Below are positions 15,204 to 23,106 of a DNA stretch of 35,294 nt, piece by piece. The translations under genes and the position numbers were made by a program. The notes below the pieces were generated by a model, which was not told where the DNA came from, did no database searches, and saw only the letters and a program-made list of their open reading frames with translations. The first letter of the stretch is position 1; each line of letters opens with the position of its first letter. Origin of the DNA: Gemmatimonadetes bacterium 13_1_20CM_4_69_16 (GTDB lineage Bacteria; Gemmatimonadota; Gemmatimonadetes; Gemmatimonadales; GWC2-71-9); contig MNIR01000046.1 in NCBI GenBank assembly GCA_001919865.1, positions 1-35,294 of the forward strand. Direction: 5' to 3'.

Positions 15204-16233
15204 ACTGACCGGGGGACGTCTCCCGAGCTGCCGCCGGGGCTGCTCGAGGAGTACCTCGCGGGGATGCGCGCCGAGCTGGCGACGCTCGCGGCGATCGCGG
15301 AGCGTCTCGCCGCGGCATCGGACGATAGCGAGGCGCTCGAGGCGCTGCGCCGGGCGACGCACAAAATCCACGGCTCCGCCGGCTCCTACGGGTTCATGGA
15401 GGCGTCGCGGCTCGCTGCCGGTATGGAGGCCACTGCCAAGGACTGGGTGGCGTGGCCGGGCGACCCGGAGGTGGAGCGTGGCCCCATCACCCGGTGGTTC
15501 GTGGCGCGCCTCGCCGAGATGCTCGGCCTGCCGGCGCCCCGCGCTCCGGCGGCGCCTGTGGCGACAACGCCACCGCTCCCGCCGGTCGGCTCCCCGCCAC
15601 GTCCCCGCGCGACCCCGCCGCCGCAAACCCCCCCCCCCCCCCCCCAGCGCGAGTCCAACTCGGGTGCCGCGGCCACGGACTCCCAGTCCCCCGACCCCCC
15701 CGACCGCCCCCGCTCGGCCCGCACCAGCGCAGCCTGGGTCAACCGACCTGCCGTGGGTAACTCCGCCCTCGCCCGCGCCGACGGCGCGGCCCCCGGCACG
15801 CGCGCCCGCGCCGCCAGTCAAGCCCACGACGCCTCAGCCGACGGCCGAAGCGCTCAGGGTGCCGGAGGTGATCTACGTGGAGGATGACGCGGCGCTCGCC
15901 GAGCTGCTCGAGTATGGGCTGCGGGCGCATGGGTACCGCTTCGCGGCGTACCGGAACGGGCGCGAAGCGCTGCGCGAGCTGCTGGCGCTCGACGTGCAGG
16001 GCACTCATCCCCTGCTGCTGCTGGACGTGGACCTCCCGGCACTCGACGGCTACTCGATCCTCGGCGCCTTGCAGCGGGAGCGTCCCGGCGTCTACCGCGT
16101 CGTCTTCACCACGGTGCACGGCACGGAGGAGGAGCAACTGCGCGGCCTCGAAGCCGGCGCGCTCGATTATCTCGTGAAGCCGATGAGCTTGCGCGTGGCG
16201 CTCGAGAAGATCAAGCGCTGGGTGGGGAGGTGA
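15201..16233 (+). CDS. Hpt-REC phosphorelay protein 2, frame-split at a poly-C tract
   Basis: Start ATG 15201 matches the paralogue (SPELPPGLLEEYL near the N-terminus). The Hpt domain has the phospho-acceptor His 54 in ATHKIHGSAGSYGF. A proline-rich linker follows and contains 18 C in a row (15628-15645). In the sequence as given, the Hpt frame continues only to a TGA at 15885-15887, making a 228-residue protein without a receiver. The receiver (VEDDAALAELLEYGL, LLLLDVDLPALDGY, VVFTTVHG, YLVKPMS) is in the next frame and ends at 16233. Reading one C fewer joins them into 343 residues with a linker rich in Pro throughout. This may be an assembly error, phase variation, or a true break. Confidence 0.85.
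15628..15645 (+). repeat. Poly-C(18) tract between Hpt and REC
   Basis: Eighteen consecutive C lie in the proline-linker codons, preceded by GCAAA and followed by AGCGCG. The coding frames before and after the tract differ by one base. Lengths of 17, 14 or 20 would join the domains. Confidence 0.95.
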
Positions 16234-17291
16234 CGAACCGCCAGTTCCTCCTCATCGTCGCCGCCGCCCAAGGCGTGCTGCTCGTGGCCTTGATCGTCCT
16301 CATCATCCTGAATCGCTGGATCCGGCTGCGCCGGAGCGCCAAGCTGCATCCGCGCCGCTTGGAGCTCGACGCGGTGATGCGGCGCTGGACGCTGAGCCAG
16401 GCCGGCGCGGACGACGTCCTCCGGGGGCTGTCGCGCCTGCCCGTGTCGCTCGCGATCGACGCGCTCGTCAACTGGTCGGCGCGCGTGGCAGGCGAGCGGT
16501 GGCAAGAGCTGTCCCACGCCCTCGAGCACCAGTGGTGGGCCCGGGTGGTACGCGCCAACTGTCGATCGGCGCGCTGGTGGCAGCGGCTCGAGTGCGCGCG
16601 CTTCCTCTCGGTGGCGGCGACGCAGCGCGACATCGGCCGCGTGCTGCGGCTGTTGCGTGATCACCATCCAGCGGTGCAGATCGCCGCCGCGACAACGCTC
16701 GAGCGCCTGACCAGTCCGGTGCTCGTAACCGCCGCTTTGGAGCAACTGCCCTTCCTCGGCCCCACGGTGCAGGCATACTACGCGAGCGTGCTCAAACGCG
16801 CGCGCCCGGCGGTGCTGCGACACTTGCAGCAGCTGTTCCGGCGACTGGACGATCCCAGGCTGCCCCGCATCATTGAATTCGCGGGGCGACTGCAGGAGCC
16901 GGTGCTGCGCGAGCCGTTCACGACGCTCGCCACGCATCCCGATGCCGAAGTCCGGACCCAAGTCGCCCGCGCCCTGGGCAGGTTTCCGCACAAGGAGTCG
17001 GTCGCCGCGCTCGGGTACCTCGTGCAGGACGAGGCCTGGCAGATCCGCGCGCAGGCGGTGCGCTCGCTGGGCATGATCGCCGACCCGGCGACGCTCCCGC
17101 TCGTGCGCGAGGCGCTGCGGGATCGCGAGTGGTGGGTGCGGTTGCGCGCGGGCCTCGCCCTCACCCGCTTCGGCGCCTTCGGCCGGAACGTGCTGCTGGA
17201 AACAGAAGTGGGCGTGCACACCGAGGCCCGAGACATGGCGCGGCTCATCCTCGGCCTCTCGCCCCAGGCCCTGGCGGAATACGCCGCGTGA
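16230..17291 (+). CDS. Membrane-anchored HEAT-repeat protein
   Basis: It has 353 residues starting at GTG 16230, which overlaps the previous stop as GTGA. A single N-terminal transmembrane helix (FLLIVAAAQGVLLVALIVLI) anchors a cytoplasmic, all-helical domain. Helical HEAT units are visible: LECARFLSVAATQRDIGRVL, then DHHPAVQIAAATTLERL, HPDAEVRTQVARALGRFP, DEAWQIRAQAVRSLGMIAD and DREWWVRLRAGLALTRFG. HEAT proteins bind partners. The gene is overlapped by the GT2 gene, also by GTGA, so it is probably the scaffold or regulator of that enzyme. I recall similar HEAT-GT2 pairs in other genomes next to response regulators and YaiO-type outer membrane proteins; no such porin gene follows here. Confidence 0.9.
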   Translation: MTNRQFLLIVAAAQGVLLVALIVLIILNRWIRLRRSAKLHPRRLELDAVMRRWTLSQAGADDVLRGLSRLPVSLAIDALVNWSARVAGERWQELSHALEHQWWARVVRANCRSARWWQRLECARFLSVAATQRDIGRVLRLLRDHHPAVQIAAATTLERLTSPVLVTAALEQLPFLGPTVQAYYASVLKRARPAVLRHLQQLFRRLDDPRLPRIIEFAGRLQEPVLREPFTTLATHPDAEVRTQVARALGRFPHKESVAALGYLVQDEAWQIRAQAVRSLGMIADPATLPLVREALRDREWWVRLRAGLALTRFGAFGRNVLLETEVGVHTEARDMARLILGLSPQALAEYAA

Positions 17292-18715
17292 CGCACGTCA
17301 TCCAGGCGACCGATCTCCTCATCCTCGCCTACTTCCTCGGGCTCAACTCGTTCTACGCGCTGCTGCTCGTGCTCTCGATCCCGGAGATCTGGGAGCAGAC
17401 TCGGCTGGCCGAGGACGAGGACTTCCAGCGGCTGATGCAGAGTGACGCGCTGCCGCCGATCACGATCCTGGTCCCCGCCCATAACGAAAGCGCCACTATA
17501 GAGACGAGCGTCACCGCGATCCTCACGCTCGAGTACCGGAGCTTCGAGATCATCGTGGTGAACGACGGCTCCAAGGACGATACGCTCGAGCAGCTACGGC
17601 ACGCGTTCCAGCTGTACGAGGTTCCGCGCACCTATCCGGAGGGGATCGCGACCAAGCCGATACGCGCCGTGTACCGCTCGCGCACTCGGACCCGGCTGCT
17701 CGTCATCGATAAGGAGAACGGAGGCAAGGCGGACTCGCTCAACGCCGCCATCAACGCGAGCCGCTTCCCGCTCGTGATCGCGGTGGACGCCGACACCCTG
17801 ATCGAGCCGGACGCGCTGCTGCGGCTCACGCGGCCGTTCCTCCTCAGCAGCAAGATCGCCGCCGTCGGCGGCACGGTCCGGGTGGCGAACGGCTGCACCG
17901 TCGCCGATGGCCGCGTCACCGACGCCAGAGTGCCGCGCCGCTTCCTCCCGGGCATCCAAGTGGTGGAGTATCTCCGGGCGTTTCTGTTCGGCCGGCTCGG
18001 CTGGAACCGCTTGGGTGGCAGCCTCGTCATCTCCGGCGCGTTCGGGCTGTTCCGCAAGGAGTACCTCCACGCCATCGGCGGGTACCACGTAGACAGCGTC
18101 GTGGAAGACTTGGACCTAGTCGTGCGGCTGCACCGCCACCTGCGGCGGCAACGCATTCCCTACCTCATCCCCTTCATTCCCGATCCTGTGGCGTGGACGG
18201 AAGTGCCGGAGTCGGGCCGGATCCTGGCCCGCCAGCGGGAGCGCTGGCATCGCGGCCTCCTCGCCGCGATGTGGCAATACAAAGGCACGCTCTGCAATCC
18301 CCGCTACGGTCCCGTCGGGCTGATCGCGATGCCGTTTTTCACGTTCGGCGAGGCGCTCGCGCCGCTGATCGAGGTGATGGGTTACGTGGTGACGATCGCC
18401 GGCCTCGCGCTGGGCGTGGTCGATCTGCCGTTCGCGCTGCTCTTCGTGCTCGTCGCGTGGGGCTACGGCATGCTGCTCTCGCTGTGGGCGGTCGTGCTCG
18501 AGGAAGTGAGCTTCCGACGCTATCGGCGGATCGGCGACCTGGCGCGACTGCTCGCGTACGCCATGCTCGAGAACTTCGGGTATCGGCAGCGAACCGTGTG
18601 GTGGCGGCTCAAGGCGTTCTTCACGGTGTGGAAACACCGCCAGGTGTGGGGGGAGATGACCAGAAAGGGATTCGAGTCGGCAGGAAAACAGGTTGCGGGA
18701 CAGGCGAGAGACTAG
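17288..18715 (+). CDS. Processive family 2 glycosyltransferase (exopolysaccharide synthase type)
   Basis: This 475-residue protein starts at GTG 17288, overlapping the HEAT stop. An N-terminal membrane helix (DLLILAYFLGLNSFYALLLV) precedes a GT-A domain with ILVPAHNES, Asp 93 in VVNDGSKDD, the DAD motif at 167-169, the acceptor Asp 274 in VVEDLDLVVRLH and QRERW at 316-320. These D, DxD, D, QxxRW signatures mark processive GT2 enzymes such as IcaA/PgaC and BcsA. Several membrane helices follow (about residues 345-420). It should add sugars from a nucleotide-sugar at the inner membrane and extrude a polymer; the sugar is unknown. The long inverted repeat after the stop may end the transcript. 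Confidence 0.93.
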   Translation: MTHVIQATDLLILAYFLGLNSFYALLLVLSIPEIWEQTRLAEDEDFQRLMQSDALPPITILVPAHNESATIETSVTAILTLEYRSFEIIVVNDGSKDDTLEQLRHAFQLYEVPRTYPEGIATKPIRAVYRSRTRTRLLVIDKENGGKADSLNAAINASRFPLVIAVDADTLIEPDALLRLTRPFLLSSKIAAVGGTVRVANGCTVADGRVTDARVPRRFLPGIQVVEYLRAFLFGRLGWNRLGGSLVISGAFGLFRKEYLHAIGGYHVDSVVEDLDLVVRLHRHLRRQRIPYLIPFIPDPVAWTEVPESGRILARQRERWHRGLLAAMWQYKGTLCNPRYGPVGLIAMPFFTFGEALAPLIEVMGYVVTIAGLALGVVDLPFALLFVLVAWGYGMLLSLWAVVLEEVSFRRYRRIGDLARLLAYAMLENFGYRQRTVWWRLKAFFTVWKHRQVWGEMTRKGFESAGKQVAGQARD

Positions 18716-18804
18716 GCGCACAGACGCGCAGCGGCGAACTGATGCAAGCGAACAGGCATTACCTGCTTACTCTCGACTGTTTACCGCTGTGCGTCTGTGC
18801 GTCT
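18714..18804. terminator. Long inverted repeat at the convergent GT2/dipeptidase junction
   Basis: Arms 18714-18734 and 18784-18804 pair over all 21 positions in the plus-strand transcript, with two G-U wobbles; the minus transcript has two mismatches at these positions. The loop is 49 bases. The left arm begins inside the GT2 stop codon and the right arm covers the last codons of the dipeptidase gene. No U-run follows. A role as 3' stabiliser or bidirectional end signal is inferred. Confidence 0.5.
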
Positions 18805-20028
18805 AGCTTTTGCATTTCCCTCTGTTGCAACCCGTTCGGCATCCCGTAACACCCGCAGCACATTCATCCCCGCGACCTTGCGTAGATCCTGTTCGCTCCA
18901 GCCTCTCCTCAGCAGCTCCGCAATGAGATCCGGGAACTTCGACACATCCTCGAGCCCCACGGGCACCTCGGTGATGCCGTCGAAGTCGGAGCCCAGGCCC
19001 ACGTGGTCCGCGCCGACCACCCGCCGCAGGTAGTCGATGTGGTCCGCCACCTGCTGCAACGTGGCCTTCGGAGCGCGCGCCCGCCACGTCCTCAATGAGT
19101 CGCGGATCGCCGCCGTATCGGTCCCCGCCGCCTTGAGCGCACGCACCCGGGGCTCGAGGCTGTCCTCGTATACCCGCACCGCTTCGGAAACGAAGCCGGG
19201 GTTGAAATTCACCATGACGATGCCGCCATTCGGGGCCACCAGCCGCAGAATCGAGTCAGGCACATTGCGCGAATGGTGTGACAGGGCGCGCGCCGACGAG
19301 TGAGAAAACATGACGGGGGCGCGAGCGGCGTGCAGCGCATCGGACATCGTGCCGTCGTTCACGTGCGAGAGGTCCACCAGGATCCCGAGTCGATTCATCT
19401 CGTGCACGACTTCCCGGCCGAACGCCGAGAGCCCGCGCCGCGCGGTATCAGTCGAGGCGGTCGCCCAGGAGAGACTGCGCCAGTGCGTGAGGGTGATATA
19501 ACGGACGCCGAGCGCTGCGAACATCCGGAGCGCGCCGAGCGAGTTCTCGATGGCGTGCCCACCCTCGATGCCGATGAGGCACGAGATCTTCCCGGCGGCG
19601 AAGTTGCGCTCCACGTCCGCCGCGCTGTAGGCCATCGCGAGGTCGCGAGGATACTTCGCGCACAGCCGTTTGATCAAATCGATCTGCTCGAGCGCGTACA
19701 CCGCCGGGTGCGGCCCCGAGTCCATGGTGGTGACGGGCACGTAGGCAGCCCAGAACTGTCCTCCCACCGCGCCGGCGCGGAGCTTGGGGATGTCGGTCAT
19801 CAGTTTCGGCTGCGGGACTGCGAAGTCCACCGAGTCGAGCCCACCCCGTTCCCGGATCGCGTCGGGGATGTCGTTGTGGCCGTCGATCAGCGGGACGGCC
19901 TTCAGGATGCGCAACGCTTGTGCGCGGTAGTCCTGGGCCGACAGACGGAACGATGGAGCGGTGGAGAGGAAGACCGCCAGCACCCACAGCTTCAGCCGTC
20001 GCAACGTTGCGGCGTTCCATTCTTCCAT
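18781..20028 (-). CDS. Secreted M19 family (renal dipeptidase-like) peptidase
   Basis: It is 415 residues with a signal peptide (LKLWVLAVFLSTAPSF, then LSAQ). The zinc-binding motifs of the M19 amidohydrolase fold are present: DGHND at about residues 49-53, the bridging Glu in GIEGGHAI, His in LVDLSHVND and FSHSSARAL, and GLGSDFDGI near the C-terminus. Members cleave dipeptides, including D-amino acid dipeptides from the cell wall, or beta-lactams. It stands alone, facing the GT2 gene and divergent from the molybdenum enzyme genes. The C-terminal tail (KARRTDAQR) is encoded by the right arm of the inverted repeat, so its last residues may be recent additions. Confidence 0.92.
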   Translation of the reverse strand: MEEWNAATLRRLKLWVLAVFLSTAPSFRLSAQDYRAQALRILKAVPLIDGHNDIPDAIRERGGLDSVDFAVPQPKLMTDIPKLRAGAVGGQFWAAYVPVTTMDSGPHPAVYALEQIDLIKRLCAKYPRDLAMAYSAADVERNFAAGKISCLIGIEGGHAIENSLGALRMFAALGVRYITLTHWRSLSWATASTDTARRGLSAFGREVVHEMNRLGILVDLSHVNDGTMSDALHAARAPVMFSHSSARALSHHSRNVPDSILRLVAPNGGIVMVNFNPGFVSEAVRVYEDSLEPRVRALKAAGTDTAAIRDSLRTWRARAPKATLQQVADHIDYLRRVVGADHVGLGSDFDGITEVPVGLEDVSKFPDLIAELLRRGWSEQDLRKVAGMNVLRVLRDAERVATEGNAKARRTDAQR

Positions 20029-20083
20029 CTTTCCCTCGCTTTCCGGCCCGAAAGCTGGCGTCGCTCCTGTCGGTTATCAAGAT

Positions 20084-20089
20084 TAGGTT
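20084..20089 (+). promoter_or_regulatory. TAGGTT -10-like box before hcrC
   Basis: TAGGTT is seven bases before ATG 20097 and there is no clear ribosome binding site. This suggests a leaderless transcript for the three-gene operon. No good -35 was found, so support is modest. Confidence 0.35.
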
Positions 20090-20096
20090 TCCACAA

Positions 20097-20618
20097 ATGC
20101 CCGACGCCAAAGTAAAGATCGGCTTCGATCTGAACGGCGAGTCGGTCGAGGTCGCCTTCGCGCCGCACAAGACGCTGCTTGAAGTGCTGCGCGAGGACCT
20201 CGGGCTCACCGGCACGAAGCACGGCTGTGAGCTGGGCGAGTGCGGTACCTGCGCCGTGCTGGTGGACGGCAAGCCGGTCCTCTCCTGCCTCGTGCTCGGC
20301 CTCGCGTGCGCCGGGCGGCGCGTGAAGACCGTCGAGGGGATGGCGGTGAGCGGGAAGCTCCACCCGCTCCAGGACACGTTCGCCGAGCTGGGCGCGGCGC
20401 AGTGCGGCTACTGCACCCCCGCGTTCCTGCTCGCCGCCGAAGCGCTGCTCGCCGAGCACCCCAAGCCGTCGCGCGACGAGATCAAGCAGGCGCTGTCGGG
20501 CAACCTATGCCGCTGCACGGGATACGTGAAGATCTACGAGGCCGTGGAATTGGCCGCGGCGCGCATGCGGGGGGAGCGGGCCGAGCCGGCGCGGGAGACC
20601 CTGTATGGGCACCCGTAA
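20097..20618 (+). CDS. hcrC: 4-hydroxybenzoyl-CoA reductase-like gamma subunit, two [2Fe-2S] clusters
   Basis: The product is 173 residues. It has the plant-type cluster motif with Cys 44, 49, 52 and 64 (GCELGECGTC and LSC). The second cluster motif has Cys 103, 106, 138 and 140 (CGYCTPAF and LCRCTGY). This is the small subunit of xanthine oxidase family enzymes, which passes electrons between the FAD and molybdenum subunits. The specific assignment to 4-hydroxybenzoyl-CoA reductase comes from the neighbours, since small subunits are alike across the family. Its last 14 bases overlap the start of the large subunit gene. It is divergent from the dipeptidase gene with 68 bases between. Confidence 0.85.
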   Translation: MPDAKVKIGFDLNGESVEVAFAPHKTLLEVLREDLGLTGTKHGCELGECGTCAVLVDGKPVLSCLVLGLACAGRRVKTVEGMAVSGKLHPLQDTFAELGAAQCGYCTPAFLLAAEALLAEHPKPSRDEIKQALSGNLCRCTGYVKIYEAVELAAARMRGERAEPARETLYGHP

Positions 20619-23106
20619 AAAGGCGGCGGTCAAAGAAACGGCGGCGGTCGGGCGGCCCGGTACGCCGTTTCGAGTCGTCGGCAACGCGCTCCGCAAGGTC
20701 GACGCGACGGCCAAGGTCACCGGCGTGACCAAGTTCGCCGACGACCTGTTCCTGCCCCGCATGCTGTACGCCAAGCTGCTCCGGAGCCCCCACCCCCACG
20801 CGCGCATCACCGCCATCGATACGTCGCGTGCCCTGACGTTGCCGGGGGTGAAGGCCGTGCTCACCGGCCACGACCTGCCGATCCCGTTCGGCATCCTGCC
20901 CGTCAGCCAGGACGAGCACGCGCTGGCGCTCGACAAGGTGCGCTTCGTGGGCGATCCCGTCGCCGCCGTCGCCGCCGCGAGCGAGGAGGTCGCGACGGCG
21001 GCGCTCGATCTGATCGCGGTCACGTACGAGCTCGAGCGGCCGATCACCGACGCGGAGGACGCGGTGGCACACCCCGAGCCGCGCATCCACGACTACGGCG
21101 ACCTCGGGAACCTCCACAAGCTCGTCAACTTGGAGTTCGGCGACGTCGAGCAGGGCTTCGCCGAGGCGGACCTGGTGCGCGACGACCTGCTGTTCTTCGA
21201 GGGCAGCACCCACCTGCCGATGGAGCAGCACGCCGCGGTCGGCGACTGGTCCCCCCCGCCCGACGGGAAGCTCACCCTGTGGAGCTCGACCCAGACGCCT
21301 CATTACGTGCACCGCGCCCTCGCCAAGGTGCTCGAGCTGCCGCCTGCGAAGGTCCGCGTGATCGCCACGCCGAACGGTGGCGGCTTCGGTGGCAAGAGCG
21401 ACCCCTTCAGCCACGAGCTCGTGGTGGCGAAACTCGCGATGCTCACCGGCCGGCCGGTGAAGATCACCCTCACCCGCGAGGAAGTGTTTTACTGCCACCG
21501 CGGCCGCCACCCAACGCTGATGTGGGTGAAAACCGGCGTGAAAAAAGACGGGGCGATCACCGCCATGCACTTCAAGTCGCTGTTGGACGGTGGCGGCTAC
21601 GGCTCTTACGGTGTCGCGAGCACGTATTACACGGGGGCGCTACAGACCGTCACGTATCACGTCCCACGGTACAAGTTTCAAGGCGCAAGAGCGTTCACCA
21701 ACAAGCCGCCCTGCGGCCCCAAGCGCGGACACGGCACGCCCCAGCCGCGCTTCGCCCTCGAAGTCCATCTCGACAAGATCGCCGAGCAGCTCGGCATGGA
21801 CCCGGCCGAGCTGCGGCTCAAGCAGCTCGTCCCGCCCAACTCTCTGACGGCGAACTGGCTGCGCATCGGCTCGATGGGACTCGGTGCCTGTATCCGCAAG
21901 GTGGTCCAAGGCTCCGGGTGGAAGGAACAGTTCCGCAACCTTCCCCACGGCAAGGGCATCGGGCTGGCGTGCTCGTCTTACATCACCGGCGCCGGCCTCC
22001 CGGTCTACTGGAACGCGATGCCGCATTCCGGCGTGCAGCTCAAGTGCGACCGCGGCGGCGGCGTCACCGTGTTCTGTGGGTCGACGGAGATCGGCCAGGG
22101 CTCGGACTCGATCCTCGCCGTCCTCGTGGCGGAAGTGCTGGGGCTCGATCCGTTCGACATCGCCGTCGTCACCGGCGACACCGACCTCACCCCCGTGGAC
22201 CTGGGCTCCTACTCGAGTCGCGTCACCCTCATGACCGGGAACGCCTGCATTCAGGCTGCGGAGCGGGCGCGTGAGATGATCCGCCGTCACGCGGCGACCC
22301 AGCTCGCCGTCCCGGCGGAGCGCCTGGCGTTCGCCGAGCGGCGCATATTCGACGTGGCGGATCCGGCGTGTGGGCTCAGCTTCGCCGAGGCGGTGCAGCT
22401 CGCCGAGGCGGCGGAAGGCACCATCGGCACCGTCGGCTCTTATACGCCGCAGCCCTCGGCCGGCAAGTATCGCGGCGCGGGCGTCGGACCGTCACCCGCC
22501 TACTCCTACAGCGCCTGCGTCGCGCTGGTCGACGTGGACCCCGCGACCGGCATCGTGCGCGTGCCGCGCGTCTGGATCGCCCACGACGTGGGTCGCTCGA
22601 TCAATGCGGCAAGCGTCATGGGGCAGATCGAAGGCTCGGTGTACATGGGCTTGGGTGAAGCCCTGATGGAAGAGATGGCCTACCGCGGCAACCGCAACGT
22701 GGTCCACAAGATCCCCAGCCTGCTCGAGTATAAGAGCCCCACGACGCTCGAGATGTGCGACGTCGTCACCTATGTCGTCGAGGATCCCGATCCCAACGGT
22801 CCCTTCGGCGCCAAAGAGTGCGGCCAGGGACCGCTCCTCCCGGTGCCGCCGGCGGTCGCGAACGCGGTGTACGACGCGGTGGGCGTGCGCATCGACGAGG
22901 TGCCGATCACCCCCGAAAAGGTCTTCAAGGCGCTGCGTCGCAAGGAGAAGGGCGAAGCGGCTCGCTACGGGCCGGACCAGTTCCCAGACATACCCTGGCC
23001 CGAGCCCACGCGTGTGGCTCCCCCCTGGGAAGGCGGTGACGGAACCGCGGCAGAAGGGGGTAAAGGCCGGCAGAAGGCGGCAGCGCTGGCCGCGCGGAAG
23101 CGCTGA
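20605..23106 (+). CDS. hcrA: 4-hydroxybenzoyl-CoA reductase-like alpha subunit, molybdopterin-binding
   Basis: The product is 833 residues, long for the HBCR alpha subunit because of a C-terminal Lys/Arg/Ala-rich tail after about residue 790. Conserved blocks include FGILPVSQDEHALALDKVRF, HLPMEQHAA, GGGFGGKSDPFSHEL, FTNKPPCGPKRGHGTPQPR, GSTEIGQGSDS and DLGSYSSRVTLMTGN. The active-site Glu lies in GAKECGQGPLLPVPP. These match my memory of HcrA/HbaC closely and are less like xanthine or CO dehydrogenases. The enzyme reduces 4-hydroxybenzoyl-CoA to benzoyl-CoA in anaerobic aromatic degradation. No CoA ligase or benzoyl-CoA reductase gene is in the window, so the real substrate may differ. Confidence 0.85.
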   Translation: MGTRKKAAVKETAAVGRPGTPFRVVGNALRKVDATAKVTGVTKFADDLFLPRMLYAKLLRSPHPHARITAIDTSRALTLPGVKAVLTGHDLPIPFGILPVSQDEHALALDKVRFVGDPVAAVAAASEEVATAALDLIAVTYELERPITDAEDAVAHPEPRIHDYGDLGNLHKLVNLEFGDVEQGFAEADLVRDDLLFFEGSTHLPMEQHAAVGDWSPPPDGKLTLWSSTQTPHYVHRALAKVLELPPAKVRVIATPNGGGFGGKSDPFSHELVVAKLAMLTGRPVKITLTREEVFYCHRGRHPTLMWVKTGVKKDGAITAMHFKSLLDGGGYGSYGVASTYYTGALQTVTYHVPRYKFQGARAFTNKPPCGPKRGHGTPQPRFALEVHLDKIAEQLGMDPAELRLKQLVPPNSLTANWLRIGSMGLGACIRKVVQGSGWKEQFRNLPHGKGIGLACSSYITGAGLPVYWNAMPHSGVQLKCDRGGGVTVFCGSTEIGQGSDSILAVLVAEVLGLDPFDIAVVTGDTDLTPVDLGSYSSRVTLMTGNACIQAAERAREMIRRHAATQLAVPAERLAFAERRIFDVADPACGLSFAEAVQLAEAAEGTIGTVGSYTPQPSAGKYRGAGVGPSPAYSYSACVALVDVDPATGIVRVPRVWIAHDVGRSINAASVMGQIEGSVYMGLGEALMEEMAYRGNRNVVHKIPSLLEYKSPTTLEMCDVVTYVVEDPDPNGPFGAKECGQGPLLPVPPAVANAVYDAVGVRIDEVPITPEKVFKALRRKEKGEAARYGPDQFPDIPWPEPTRVAPPWEGGDGTAAEGGKGRQKAAALAARKR

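Noticed and set aside
18716-20028. A YaiO-type outer membrane gene expected after HEAT-GT2
   Set aside because: The region after GT2 holds only the inverted repeat and the opposing dipeptidase gene. No beta-barrel gene is present in the window.
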